A stretch of DNA of 64,000 nucleotides from contig JALPRQ010000001.1 in NCBI GenBank assembly GCA_023630215.1, positions 930,001 through 994,000 of the forward strand, in the 5' to 3' direction. Numbering within the stretch: the first letter of the stretch is position 1; each line of letters begins with the position of its first letter. Source of the DNA: Rhodobacteraceae bacterium NBU2976 (GTDB taxonomy: Bacteria; Pseudomonadota; Alphaproteobacteria; Rhodobacterales; Rhodobacteraceae). The notes under the pieces were generated by a model. It worked only from the letters and a program-made list of their open reading frames with translations. It ran no database searches and was not told the DNA's origin. Shown in pieces: positions 9,001 through 17,730 of the stretch. A program made the position numbers and the translations under genes.

Positions 9001-9716
9001 CCGAATTGCTGTTTCGAGAAGATGCCTATCGGCGGGAAGCGCCAGCGGTCATATCGGCACTGACGGATCGAGGCGGGATCGTTCTGGATAAATCGATATT
9101 CTATGCGACCAGCGGTGGACAGGAGGGGGATTGCGGAATGCTGCGCACTGTCGAGCGTGAGATCCCCGTTGCGATCACCGTTAAGGGCGAAGGTGATGAT
9201 ATCGTTCTGGTCCCACCCGAAGGAACTGCGTTACCGACGCCCGGCGAGGACGTGGTTCAGGTGCTGGACTGGGACACGCGACATCGCAAAATGCGCATTC
9301 ACACGGCGCTGCATCTTCTCTCGGTTGTTATTCCCTTACCAGTGACCGGTGGCGCGATTACCGCTGAAAAGGGACGGCTGGATTTCGATATGCCTGAGGC
9401 GCCAGCGGATAAAGATGCACTGGAAGCCGCGCTGAATGATCTTGTCGCGAAGGATTATGTCGTTAGCGAAAGCTGGATCACTGATGCCGAGCTGGCGGCC
9501 AATCCGGGGCTGGTAAAAACCATGTCCGTGATGCCCCCAATGGGATCAGGTCGCGTACGACTGGTGCGGATCGGGGACGAGACGACGCAGATAGATTTGC
9601 AACCCTGTGGCGGCACCCATGTGAAATCGACCGGCGAAATCGGCCGCGTTACCCTTGGCAAGATTGAGAAAAAGGGTAAACAGAATCGGCGCGTAAATCT
9701 GTTTTTGGACGACTAA
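8997..9716 (+). CDS. Alanyl-tRNA editing protein AlaX
   Basis: Free-standing editing domain that hydrolyses mischarged Ser-tRNA(Ala). The 239-residue protein has the two zinc-binding motifs of the family: HTALHLLS (HxxxH, about residues 102-109) and CGGTH (about 204-208). The N-terminal beta-barrel segment ATSGGQEGDCG matches the AlaRS editing region. It is longer than AlaX-S and similar to AlaX-M. Start and stop codons overlap those of both neighbours (ATGA, TAATG), so the three genes appear co-translated. Confidence 0.9.
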   Translation: MTELLFREDAYRREAPAVISALTDRGGIVLDKSIFYATSGGQEGDCGMLRTVEREIPVAITVKGEGDDIVLVPPEGTALPTPGEDVVQVLDWDTRHRKMRIHTALHLLSVVIPLPVTGGAITAEKGRLDFDMPEAPADKDALEAALNDLVAKDYVVSESWITDAELAANPGLVKTMSVMPPMGSGRVRLVRIGDETTQIDLQPCGGTHVKSTGEIGRVTLGKIEKKGKQNRRVNLFLDD

Positions 9717-10375
9717 TGTCAGTTATAACCTTGGTACGTCACGGTCAGGCCAATACCGGGGCGACGGATGAAGAATCTTACGACAACCTGTCTATGCTGG
9801 GGCGCGATCAGGCCCGGTGGATGGCGGATTGGGTGGCGGGCACAGCCTATGCGCCCGAACGGATCATTGCCGGTCCGTTGAATCGTCAGCGCCAGACGGC
9901 CGAGATTGTCGGCGAAGTTCTGGGAATCGAGGTCGAAACCGACGAACGCCTGCGTGAAATGGATTATTTTGGTCTGTCTCAATCGGTGGAACGCACCCAT
10001 GCTATGCCGCTGCCACTGGATCGCCCCGGCTTCATGTCACATATCCCGCAGGTTCTGCATCTTTGGTCACAAGGCGAAATTCACAGCCCGGCAGAAAGTT
10101 TCGACCAGTTTGCGGATCGTGTGCTGGGGGCGATGGAGGACGCGGAAACCGACGGACGTCGGGTGATGCTGGTCACGTCAGGTGGGGTGGTCAGTGTTGC
10201 GGTGCGCCATATCCTGTCGCTGGATATGACGGCGTTCGCGCATATGATGATGCAGGTGCACAACAGTTCGCTTCACCGTTATGTACTGGAAAATGGCGAG
10301 CGCAGGCTGGACAATTTCAACGCTACACCGCATCTGGACAGCCCGGACAGAGTTGCGGCGCGGACCTATACCTAA
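9716..10375 (+). CDS. Histidine phosphatase family protein
   Basis: A 219-residue phosphoglycerate-mutase-like phosphatase. The phosphorylated histidine is in VRHGQAN (residues 7-13), the second arginine in GPLNRQRQTAEIV, and the second catalytic histidine probably follows the LVTSGG segment. The substrate cannot be deduced. It is the last gene of the cysK-mscS-alaX run, and its start shares bases with the alaX stop. Confidence 0.88.
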   Translation: MSVITLVRHGQANTGATDEESYDNLSMLGRDQARWMADWVAGTAYAPERIIAGPLNRQRQTAEIVGEVLGIEVETDERLREMDYFGLSQSVERTHAMPLPLDRPGFMSHIPQVLHLWSQGEIHSPAESFDQFADRVLGAMEDAETDGRRVMLVTSGGVVSVAVRHILSLDMTAFAHMMMQVHNSSLHRYVLENGERRLDNFNATPHLDSPDRVAARTYT

Positions 10376-10429
10376 GCCACGATTCCCCTCTTGAATTGCC
10401 TGCGGGGCACGGTATATAGACCCCCTCAC

Positions 10430-10519
10430 GGAGAGGTGGCCGAGTGGTCGAAGGCGCACGCCTGGAAAGTGTGTAGACGGGGAACTGTCTCCAGGGTTCG
10501 AATCCCTGTCTCTCCGCCA
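10430..10519 (+). tRNA. tRNA-Ser (anticodon GGA)
   Basis: A 90-nt class II tRNA. The acceptor arms GGAGAGG and TCTCTCC pair, with one G-U. The D-arm starts TGGCCGAGTGG. The anticodon arm CACGC-CTGGAAA-GTGTG gives anticodon GGA for serine UCC/UCU codons. A long variable arm (GACGGGGAACTGTCTC) and the T-arm GGTTCGAATCC follow. Discriminator G and the CCA end are encoded (10517-10519). Confidence 0.97.
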
Positions 10520-10527
10520 GAATCCGC

Positions 10528-10986
10528 TTATCTTAAAGCGTACAAGTCGACGATAACCTGCGAGGCTTTTCGTTCTCCGGTTCCTACGAACAGGGTTTTG
10601 TTGACCCAGTCATAGCGGGGATCACCAGACTCAAGCCGTGCATGAGTGCGCATGTAGTAGCTGCCTTGGGGGACGTCCTCGCCGCGGGCTAGGGCGGCGA
10701 TGATCTCGGGCGGGCCGTGGCGAAAGCCGTAGTTACGGATTTCGATCAGCGCGCCATCATGGGTTTCGAACGCGTAGCGCGTGTCCAGTTCCGCCGCGCC
10801 ATTTGCGAATATCGTCTGCCAGTCCGCGCCGAGGTTGAGGATTTTCCCGGACAGTTCCGGCCCCTCTACAGTGCCGCCGATGATGGGGATGATGCGTCGT
10901 TGGCCTGCACGGCCCTCGCCCATCTCGCGGATCGGGGCGAGGTCGACGGTCAGTTGGCAGACAAATTCAAGCTGGGGAGGGGGCAT
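10528..10986 (-). CDS. DUF3237 (UPF0311) family protein
   Basis: A 152-residue soluble protein of a small all-beta family of unknown function. The conserved pattern is visible: IGGTVEGPELSGKILNLGADW near residue 35, then YAFETHDGALIEIRNYG and a C-terminal YDWVNKTLFVGTGE. It overlaps the end of the upstream TRAP permease gene by 20 bases and so belongs to that operon. Homologues often sit beside catabolic genes for aromatic or hydroxylated substrates, which fits a role with the imported compound (inference). Confidence 0.8.
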   Translation of the reverse strand: MPPPQLEFVCQLTVDLAPIREMGEGRAGQRRIIPIIGGTVEGPELSGKILNLGADWQTIFANGAAELDTRYAFETHDGALIEIRNYGFRHGPPEIIAALARGEDVPQGSYYMRTHARLESGDPRYDWVNKTLFVGTGERKASQVIVDLYALR

Positions 10987-13267
10987 CAGATGTCCTCGTC
11001 GTCAGGAAATGGAAGGTCAGCAAGACAAGTGCCACCGCAATCCCGGCCCACATGACCGGCGCAGCTTTCCACAGGATTAGCACGGCCAGTAGCATACGCA
11101 GCGCCACATCCCACCCTGGCAGACGGGCACGATCAAAGCGGGTCATGGCGGAAGCGATGAGATAGAGCGCCAGCACCAGCCGCAGCCCCAATAAACCAAG
11201 CGGCAGATATTCCACCTGACCGCTATAGCCATCGATCAGAACACGGCGGCCATTGTCGTCGGTGATTGTCACGGCCTCGGGGATCAGCAGCAATTCGGGA
11301 TACCACGCGAAGATGAATGGGATAGTGAACATCACGATACCAACCCGAACGGCGGCGATCCCGGTGCGCATTGGCTCCGTCCGTGTGATGGATGCGGCGG
11401 CGAAGGCCGCGATGGCGACGGGTGGCGTGATGGCGGAGGCAACGGCGAAGTAGAACACGAACATATGCGCCGTGAAGAAGCTGACGCCGAGGTTTGCCAA
11501 TAGCGGCCCCAGTAGCAGTGCAACATTGACATAGGCCGGAACAGTCGGCATACCCATGCCCAGCAGGATCGCGCACAGCATCGCGCAACTGAGCGCAAGC
11601 ATCAGATACACGCCGCCGACCACGTGAATTTCCCATCCGAATAGGTTAATGATCTGCGCCTTTTCCAGCCATGCCGTGACGGCGCGTGTCAGCTCTCCGG
11701 TCAGGCCGCTTTCGTTCAGGAAGGCCGAGATGATGGATACGGCGAACAGCAGCAGGAACAGGCGCGACAGCAAAATTCCCCCCTCTGAGAGGGCCAACAG
11801 GATGCGCGAGGGTTGCCTGCGCGTCGCTGGATCCAGAAACATCAGCGGCAGCAGGATCGCGACCGCCCACCACCCGGCGGAAACCGCGTCTCCGGTTGCG
11901 TTGCGGATCGTCTGGATGATGCCGTTGGGCAGGATGCTCGCCAGCCAACCTGCGCCGATGGTGTCCTTACTACCGAGCAACAGGAACAGGATCGTCAGGA
12001 TTGGGACAATGATGATGATCAGGTTCATCCAGTCCTGACGGTCCATGATCAAATCGTCGGGTATGTCGCGCATGGCGGCGATATTGTCTTTGCGCGCCTG
12101 AAACATGACGGCGAGGAAGATGGAAAAGAAAAACGCGATCGCAGGTAGGAAGGCGGCGGTGATGACCTTCGTGTAGGGAACCGCCGTCAGGGCCACCAGT
12201 ACAAACGCTGCCACGCCCATGACCGGCGGCATGATTTGTCCACCGGACGATGCCGCCGCCTCCACCCCGCCGGCAAATTGGGGCGAGAAGCCGTTGCGGC
12301 GCATCATGGGGATGGTCAAGCGCCCGGTCGACAGCACGTTTGTCACCGGACCACCCGTGATTGTGCCAAACAGGGCGGAGGACACGATGGCCGCATGCGC
12401 AGGCCCGCCGCGCAGGCGGCGCGTGACCCGGACCGCCAGCTTGATCAATGACGTGCCGCCTGCGGAGGCCCCGAACAGAGCGCCAAGGACGACATAGGGG
12501 AACACCTGATTGACGACGATATCCATGAAACGCCCCATGAACCCGTCGGGCGTTGTAAAGACATTTGTCACTTTCTGAATGGCCGCCGCTAATGGATCCC
12601 CGCCATCGGCCCCCAGTTTTGTCAGAAGGAAATTATTGTTGGACAGGTCAAACACCCAGATCAGCGTCGTGCCAACCGTATAGGCGACGACAACGCTGGA
12701 CACGATCACCAGCGGCAGCCCCCAGACCCGCACATTGTATAGAAAAAACAAGGTGATGATAAGGAACAGAAGCGGGATGATCCAAATGCCAAATCGGGCC
12801 TGACAGGCGGGAAGCTCGGCCTCGAAAGACATGCCCGGGACGACCCCCGCGGCGCGAGCGGCGGCTTCGGCGATCAAGCGTTCGCGTTCGCCGGTGATCT
12901 GGTCGATTAGGCAAACGGAGTCATTCTCTACCAGATATCCAAGTGCGCCCAGGACCGCGGCAAGGACAAGCCCCATATCCAGCAACAAGCCGATCCAAGC
13001 GTGTTTCGGTTTTTCCGCTTTCCATGCGCGATACATACTGGCATCGAGCGCCACGATTACCATCATGATCACGAAAACGGGGGGATAGAAATATTCGACC
13101 GGAAACCCCGATATCCGAAAGTAGGGTTGACCGGTAATGTCACGGGCCCAAGCTTGTAAACCGGGGATTTCGGGCATCGTGTTGATCATGCCCACGACAA
13201 CCAGAAGCGCCGCGAGAACAATGGCGATGCTTTGGCCGGTTGGGCGAGGTGTCGAACTGGAGTTCAT
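10967..13267 (-). CDS. TRAP transporter permease, 4TM/12TM fusion
   Basis: A 766-residue membrane protein that fuses the small (DctQ-like) and large (DctM-like) TRAP subunits, as is usual for TAXI-type systems. There are about four spans in the first 250 residues and about twelve after. The DctM part includes GGPVTNVLSTGRLTIPMMRR, a GGQIMPPVMG motif near residue 345, and a later ALLLGMGMPTVPAYV-type segment near the family GxGxPT pattern. It uses the ion gradient to import an organic acid delivered by the binding protein encoded just upstream. Confidence 0.93.
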   Translation of the reverse strand: MNSSSTPRPTGQSIAIVLAALLVVVGMINTMPEIPGLQAWARDITGQPYFRISGFPVEYFYPPVFVIMMVIVALDASMYRAWKAEKPKHAWIGLLLDMGLVLAAVLGALGYLVENDSVCLIDQITGERERLIAEAAARAAGVVPGMSFEAELPACQARFGIWIIPLLFLIITLFFLYNVRVWGLPLVIVSSVVVAYTVGTTLIWVFDLSNNNFLLTKLGADGGDPLAAAIQKVTNVFTTPDGFMGRFMDIVVNQVFPYVVLGALFGASAGGTSLIKLAVRVTRRLRGGPAHAAIVSSALFGTITGGPVTNVLSTGRLTIPMMRRNGFSPQFAGGVEAAASSGGQIMPPVMGVAAFVLVALTAVPYTKVITAAFLPAIAFFFSIFLAVMFQARKDNIAAMRDIPDDLIMDRQDWMNLIIIIVPILTILFLLLGSKDTIGAGWLASILPNGIIQTIRNATGDAVSAGWWAVAILLPLMFLDPATRRQPSRILLALSEGGILLSRLFLLLFAVSIISAFLNESGLTGELTRAVTAWLEKAQIINLFGWEIHVVGGVYLMLALSCAMLCAILLGMGMPTVPAYVNVALLLGPLLANLGVSFFTAHMFVFYFAVASAITPPVAIAAFAAASITRTEPMRTGIAAVRVGIVMFTIPFIFAWYPELLLIPEAVTITDDNGRRVLIDGYSGQVEYLPLGLLGLRLVLALYLIASAMTRFDRARLPGWDVALRMLLAVLILWKAAPVMWAGIAVALVLLTFHFLTTRTSDAPSPA

Positions 13268-13318
13268 CGGGAAAGCGTAAGGTAGTTTGGGGGAGGGTGC
13301 AAAACCCTCCCACCATGT

Positions 13319-14374
13319 TTAGGGGCGCAGACAGTCGGCGACGGTGTGGCCTTTATCCTCGAACGCACGGATAGCGCCGGGGTGCATTTTGATCTGCACC
13401 GCGCCGCATACGCCCTGCGTCACGCCGTCAATATCGCCAAAGCTCAGCAGCGTGAACGGACCACGCGGGGAGCCGTCGATGAAGCGTTGCTCGCCTTCGA
13501 GATAGGCGGTGACGATGTCGTAAACGAGTTGTTCGTCCATGGATGCAGACACAACCTGACCAAACGCGGTGGCAAAACTGTCAAATGTGTCGTCATCCGT
13601 TACGATGGTAATATCGTTGCCAGCATAGGCCGCGCGAAATTCTTCGACAGACAACGAATAAGGGGCGTGACCCGGCGCAGCAACAATTTGCTGGCCCAGT
13701 TCGCTGGCCAAAATGTCGGACGGCACGTCATGGATGGTAATTCCCCCTGCCGCCGCAATCGCGATTTCGCGACCCGACGGCAAGCCTTCGGGCAGGGTCC
13801 AGGCATCCACCGCGCCGCCAGTGATGGTTGCTTCGGTGTCCGGCCATTCGGTTTGCACACCTTCATACCCTTCACCATCTTTCAGACCGGAAAGCAATTC
13901 AATCATTGCCCGACCTGATGTCAGCGCAGCCCCGCGCGGAGGGCCGTTGTAAATCCGCAGACCCGCAAGATCGGTGATATCTTCGACAGGGTTGCTATTG
14001 TAATAGGCGAAAATCTGAGCGGAGCCCGCATTAAAAAATATTACCCGTAAATTGGCGGCCAATTCGGCGCCGCGTTCCGGGCCGACTCCACTGTAGGGTC
14101 CAATGCCGCGCGACAGAAGGAACGGCAACACAAGCGGTGCCGGCGCCATATCCAATTGCCCTTCGGCAACCGCTTGCACGGAATTGGTCAGCGTTGCGCC
14201 CTCGGTAATCTGCATTGTTGCCACGCCTGCGCTGGACAAAACAGCGGCAAGGGTTGTGTCGATGTAATGTGGTGTCGAGCCCGGCGTGGTGGTCTCTGCC
14301 GTCAGAGTGACCTGTGCCGACGCTGCAATCGGGGCCAATGCGATCATTGCCCCAACCAATGTTGATCTTACCAT
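13319..14374 (-). CDS. TAXI family TRAP transporter solute-binding protein
   Basis: A 351-residue periplasmic receptor for the fused TRAP permease. Residues 1-20 form a signal peptide (MVRSTLVGAMIALAPIAASA). The body has the TAXI-family layout, including an early TPGSTPHYIDTTLAAVLSSAG segment and FFNAGSAQIFAYYNS. The ligand is unknown; known TAXI systems carry glutamate, glutarate or other carboxylates. It is the first gene of the minus-strand operon and faces a MarR regulator gene 129 bp away. Confidence 0.9.
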   Translation of the reverse strand: MVRSTLVGAMIALAPIAASAQVTLTAETTTPGSTPHYIDTTLAAVLSSAGVATMQITEGATLTNSVQAVAEGQLDMAPAPLVLPFLLSRGIGPYSGVGPERGAELAANLRVIFFNAGSAQIFAYYNSNPVEDITDLAGLRIYNGPPRGAALTSGRAMIELLSGLKDGEGYEGVQTEWPDTEATITGGAVDAWTLPEGLPSGREIAIAAAGGITIHDVPSDILASELGQQIVAAPGHAPYSLSVEEFRAAYAGNDITIVTDDDTFDSFATAFGQVVSASMDEQLVYDIVTAYLEGEQRFIDGSPRGPFTLLSFGDIDGVTQGVCGAVQIKMHPGAIRAFEDKGHTVADCLRP

Positions 14375-14456
14375 GATATCCTCCCTTTTTATAACGCCTC
14401 CTCCTCAGGCGTGGTTCTAGCTGAACCGCCCCGAGGGTCGCAGAAATTATATGACT

Positions 14457-14494
14457 TGTCACCTAATATTTTTTGGTGTTTGAAGATGGTGACA
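14457..14494. promoter_or_regulatory. Inverted repeat in the TAXI/marR divergent spacer
   Basis: TGTCACC (14457-14463) and GGTGACA (14488-14494) are perfect inverted 7-mers separated by an AT-rich 24 bp. The right arm lies just upstream of the marR Shine-Dalgarno. The position would let a bound MarR dimer block both divergent promoters. The spacing is long for one MarR site, so it may be two half-sites or coincidence. Confidence 0.35.
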
Positions 14495-14503
14495 GGAGAG
14501 CGC

Positions 14504-15007
14504 ATGTCAAAAACAGAGGTCGACCAACAGAAAATCGCCAAGCGGATCGAGGCCGAACGCGGTAACGTGTTTGCCCGAATTCACGCGAGTTTTGTGTCGT
14601 CACGCACCCAAAGTCAGCGGTTATTGCAGCATGGTGGTGGTCTGTCAGTTGTGGAATGGCGAACCTTGTGGGACCTTAGCGAAATCGGCCCCATGACGAT
14701 CCGGGATCTTGCGCGGACCCAGCGATCTGATCCCTCGCAACTTAGTCGGGCTTTACCCGGGATGCGGCGTAAAGGGCTGGTGTCGATGGAGCGTGACGCC
14801 GGCGATGGGCGGCAAACGATTGTACGTATTGCCGAGGCTGGCCAGCGCGCCTTTGATCGGGCCGCCCCGGTCATGGCCAAACGGCGGGCAGCACTGCGCA
14901 CCCGTTTCTCTGCCGAAGAGATGGTGCAGCTGGTGGATTTTCTGGATCGGATTGATCAGTTCACGGATCTGAGCGTTGACGAGATCCTTGCCCAAGAAAC
15001 CGACTAA
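14504..15007 (+). CDS. MarR-family transcriptional regulator
   Basis: A 167-residue winged-helix regulator. The recognition region reads IGPMTIRDLARTQRSDPSQLSRALPGMRRKGLVSMERDAGDGRQTIVRI, split here as helix (MTIRDLARTQ), recognition helix (PSQLSRALPGMRRKG) and wing (RDAGDGRQTI), at about residues 60-110. The start at 14504 has AGGAG five bases upstream; earlier in-frame ATGs lack one. Divergent from the TAXI-TRAP operon, it probably controls that operon and perhaps the dehydrogenase gene downstream, responding to a small phenolic or acid ligand as MarR proteins commonly do (inference). Confidence 0.88.
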   Translation: MSKTEVDQQKIAKRIEAERGNVFARIHASFVSSRTQSQRLLQHGGGLSVVEWRTLWDLSEIGPMTIRDLARTQRSDPSQLSRALPGMRRKGLVSMERDAGDGRQTIVRIAEAGQRAFDRAAPVMAKRRAALRTRFSAEEMVQLVDFLDRIDQFTDLSVDEILAQETD

Positions 15008-15183
15008 TCGCGGCATGTCACTTGGGCTTGCGGTACCATAAGGGCTTGCATGCCGAAGATTTTAGACATTTACAGGTCACGGAAATCGTGCATTGTCGGC
15101 GCGAATATCTTCAATGTTTTGTATGGCTTGGCGGTTGACAACTTTGCGGTTTGGCATGTCGGGCAATGAGGAAAGGACTTCTT

Positions 15184-16170
15184 GTGGATACAGTTCGCGC
15201 CCTTGTGTGTAGCGCCCCAGGCCAGCTTTCGTTAACTGACGTTGCTGCGCCAGAACATCATGTCGGGCACGCATTGGTCAAACCTTTGCGCGTGGGTATT
15301 TGTGGAACCGATTACCATATTTTCGAGGGTAAGCACCCGTTCTTGCAATATCCACGGATCATGGGGCACGAGCTGGCGGTTGAAATTCTGTCCGTCCCAG
15401 AGGGGGGTGATCTGAAGCCGGGCGATCTGTGCACCATCAACCCTTATCTGACATGTGGGACATGTCGGACCTGTCAGGCAGGCAAGTCCAATTGTTGCGA
15501 AAATATTTCGGTGCTGGGCGTGCATCAGGATGGCGGAATGGCACAGCTGTTGTCTGTCCCTGCGGGAAATTTGGTCAAAGCGCCCGGCCTGTCGGCAGAT
15601 GCCTGCGCGACGGTGGAGTTTTTGGCAATCGGCGCACATGCGGTGCGCCGTGCGGCCCCATCACCCGGTGAAACCGCTTTGGTGGTAGGGGCCGGGCCGA
15701 TCGGGCTTGGCGCGGCTTTGTTCGCCCGGTTGTCCGGTGCAGACGTCTTTGTCAGCGATATTGATCCGACACGCGCGACCCAGGTGGCACAGCTTGCCGG
15801 TGTGCAAACCGCAACCGGAACCAGCGCCGAAGCATATGATTGCGTATTTGATGCGACCGGAAATTCCCGCGCGATGGAAGCAAGCTTCGATTATGTTGCC
15901 GCCGGGGGGCGCTATGTCATGGTGGGTGTGGTCAAGGATCGGATTGCGTTTTCCGACCCGGATTTCCACCGAAGAGAAATGACACTGATGGGAAGCCGAA
16001 ATGCCACGCAAGAAGATTTCGAGCGTGTGATCGCGGCCGTCCACGCCGGTGAGGTTGATGTCGACGGAATCATCACCCACCGAACAACGCTGGCAAATGC
16101 AGCAGCCGATCTGGCGAAATGGGCGTCATCAAAAGACGGATTGATCAAAGCTGTTATCGAGATCGGATGA
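15184..16170 (+). CDS. Zinc-dependent alcohol dehydrogenase (MDR family)
   Basis: A 328-residue medium-chain dehydrogenase. Catalytic zinc ligands are visible in GICGTDYHIFEG and GHELAVE. Four structural-zinc cysteines lie in TCGTCRTCQAGKSNCC. The NAD(P) fold is at VVGAGPIGLGAA. It resembles sorbitol, threonine and galactonate dehydrogenases but the substrate cannot be assigned. I place the start at GTG 15184, seven bases after AAAGGA; an ATG at 15166 is the alternative. It is the first of three plus-strand genes that extend the MarR-linked block. Confidence 0.88.
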   Translation: MDTVRALVCSAPGQLSLTDVAAPEHHVGHALVKPLRVGICGTDYHIFEGKHPFLQYPRIMGHELAVEILSVPEGGDLKPGDLCTINPYLTCGTCRTCQAGKSNCCENISVLGVHQDGGMAQLLSVPAGNLVKAPGLSADACATVEFLAIGAHAVRRAAPSPGETALVVGAGPIGLGAALFARLSGADVFVSDIDPTRATQVAQLAGVQTATGTSAEAYDCVFDATGNSRAMEASFDYVAAGGRYVMVGVVKDRIAFSDPDFHRREMTLMGSRNATQEDFERVIAAVHAGEVDVDGIITHRTTLANAAADLAKWASSKDGLIKAVIEIG

Positions 16171-16278
16171 GCCGATACCAAAGGTTTGCCCCGTTCATAA
16201 TCAACACAAACAAACTGCCGCATTGCACCAGAAGGTCGTATCGGATATCAGCGGGCGGACTTTTGGGAGGGACATAAT

Positions 16279-17571
16279 ATGACCAACTCGCCAGTTCTGA
16301 TCGCCGGTGGTGGCATCGGCGGGCTGAGCCTTGCGCTGACATTGCACCAGATCGGGGTGCCCTGCGTGGTGTTTGAAGCCTCTCGCGAGATGAAACCGCT
16401 TGGTGTCGGGATCAATCTGCAACCAAACGCAATTCGTGAATTGATGGAAATGGGGATCACCGAAGCAGAACTGGATCAGGTTGGTGTGCCATCCCGGGAA
16501 TGGGCGCTTGTGGGCCTGAACGGGAAAGAAGTCTATTCCGAACCTCGCGGTCGATTTGCCGGATATAACTGGCCGCAATATGCCGTGCATCGTGGCGATT
16601 TTCATATGCTGCTTTATCGAAAATGTATGGAACGCCTGGGACCGGATTCAGTGCAGCTTGGCGCAAGGATCACGGGGTACACGAACACGAATGGCGGTGT
16701 CGCTGCACATGTTGAACATTTGGATGGGTCCAAAGGTGACTTTCAGGGACGATTGCTTTTTGGCGCAGACGGTATCCATTCGGTGATCCGCGCCCAGATG
16801 CATCCGGACCAACCCCCGATACATTGGGGTGGCGCCGTGATGTGGCGTGGCACCGTGCGGGCAAAACCATTGCGAACCGAATCCAGCTTTATCGGGCTTG
16901 GCACGCATCGCCATCGGATGGTGATCTATCCGATTTCGCAGGTGGATGCGGACGGGATGGCATTGATCAACTGGATCGCTGAATTGACCATGGACAATGC
17001 GGATGGCTGGCAACATGACGGCTGGTTCCGCCCCGTCGAGGTGGAAGACTTCGTCCATCACTTTGACGCGTTCCGATATGACTGGCTGGACGTGCCGGAA
17101 ATGCTGCGCAATGCTGACTGCTCCTATGAAAACCCAATGATTGATCGTGATCCGGTTGATACATGGGTTGACGGGTCCGTTGCGCTGATGGGGGATGCGG
17201 CACATGCGATGTACCCCACCGGGTCAAACGGGGCGAGCCAAGCAATTATCGATGCCCGCGTGATCGGGGCCAAGATGTTGAAATATGGCGCGACTTCTGA
17301 TGCGCTTGATGCCTATAATGATCAATTGTGCGAGCCTGTTTCTGCGCTGATCCTGCGCAATCGTGGGGCAGGCCCGTTTGGCCTTCTTAATATGCTCGAT
17401 GAACGCTGTGGTGGGACATTCGAGAATATCGACGATGTGATATCAGCAGACGAGCGGCAGGACTTCATGGCCAAATATCAGGCTGCGGCGGGATTTGCCA
17501 AGGATCAGTTGAACGCTGCCCCGTCAACAATCGCGATCAATCAAACCCAAGAGGCCGTGTCCGCCGAATAA
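16279..17571 (+). CDS. FAD-dependent monooxygenase (class A)
   Basis: A 430-residue flavoprotein hydroxylase. The FAD-binding GGGIGGLSLALTLHQIG is at residues 9-25, followed by FEAS. The middle DG motif is FGADGIHS and the second FAD motif is LMGDAAHAMYPTGSNGASQAI (about residues 303-323). The closest recognisable relatives are PhzS/salicylate-hydroxylase-like enzymes acting on aromatic or heteroaromatic acids. GGAGGGAC precedes the ATG. It lies between the zinc dehydrogenase and a core-MetE gene, which suggests ring oxidation within one pathway (inference). Confidence 0.88.
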   Translation: MTNSPVLIAGGGIGGLSLALTLHQIGVPCVVFEASREMKPLGVGINLQPNAIRELMEMGITEAELDQVGVPSREWALVGLNGKEVYSEPRGRFAGYNWPQYAVHRGDFHMLLYRKCMERLGPDSVQLGARITGYTNTNGGVAAHVEHLDGSKGDFQGRLLFGADGIHSVIRAQMHPDQPPIHWGGAVMWRGTVRAKPLRTESSFIGLGTHRHRMVIYPISQVDADGMALINWIAELTMDNADGWQHDGWFRPVEVEDFVHHFDAFRYDWLDVPEMLRNADCSYENPMIDRDPVDTWVDGSVALMGDAAHAMYPTGSNGASQAIIDARVIGAKMLKYGATSDALDAYNDQLCEPVSALILRNRGAGPFGLLNMLDERCGGTFENIDDVISADERQDFMAKYQAAAGFAKDQLNAAPSTIAINQTQEAVSAE

Positions 17572-17730
17572 GCAAAGCATGGTTTACACGGGAGCGGAGG
17601 CCAATCGTTGCTGTCGCCAGCCGAGCTTTGTTTCCGCGGAAAATACCTCTTTTGTCCGGGCTGACTTCGTCGTAAGACTGGCCCCGCGAAACCATTTCGC
17701 TGACAGACATATTATGACGGGAGACACCGA

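Noticed and set aside
10430-10519. tRNA-Ser as an integration site for a genomic island covering the TRAP block
   Set aside because: No integrase gene and no repeat of the tRNA 3' end were found downstream, so an island boundary is unsupported.
17572-17730. A SAM-type riboswitch ahead of the core-MetE gene
   Set aside because: I looked for SAM-II and SAM/SAH consensus pieces in this 159-bp gap and found none.
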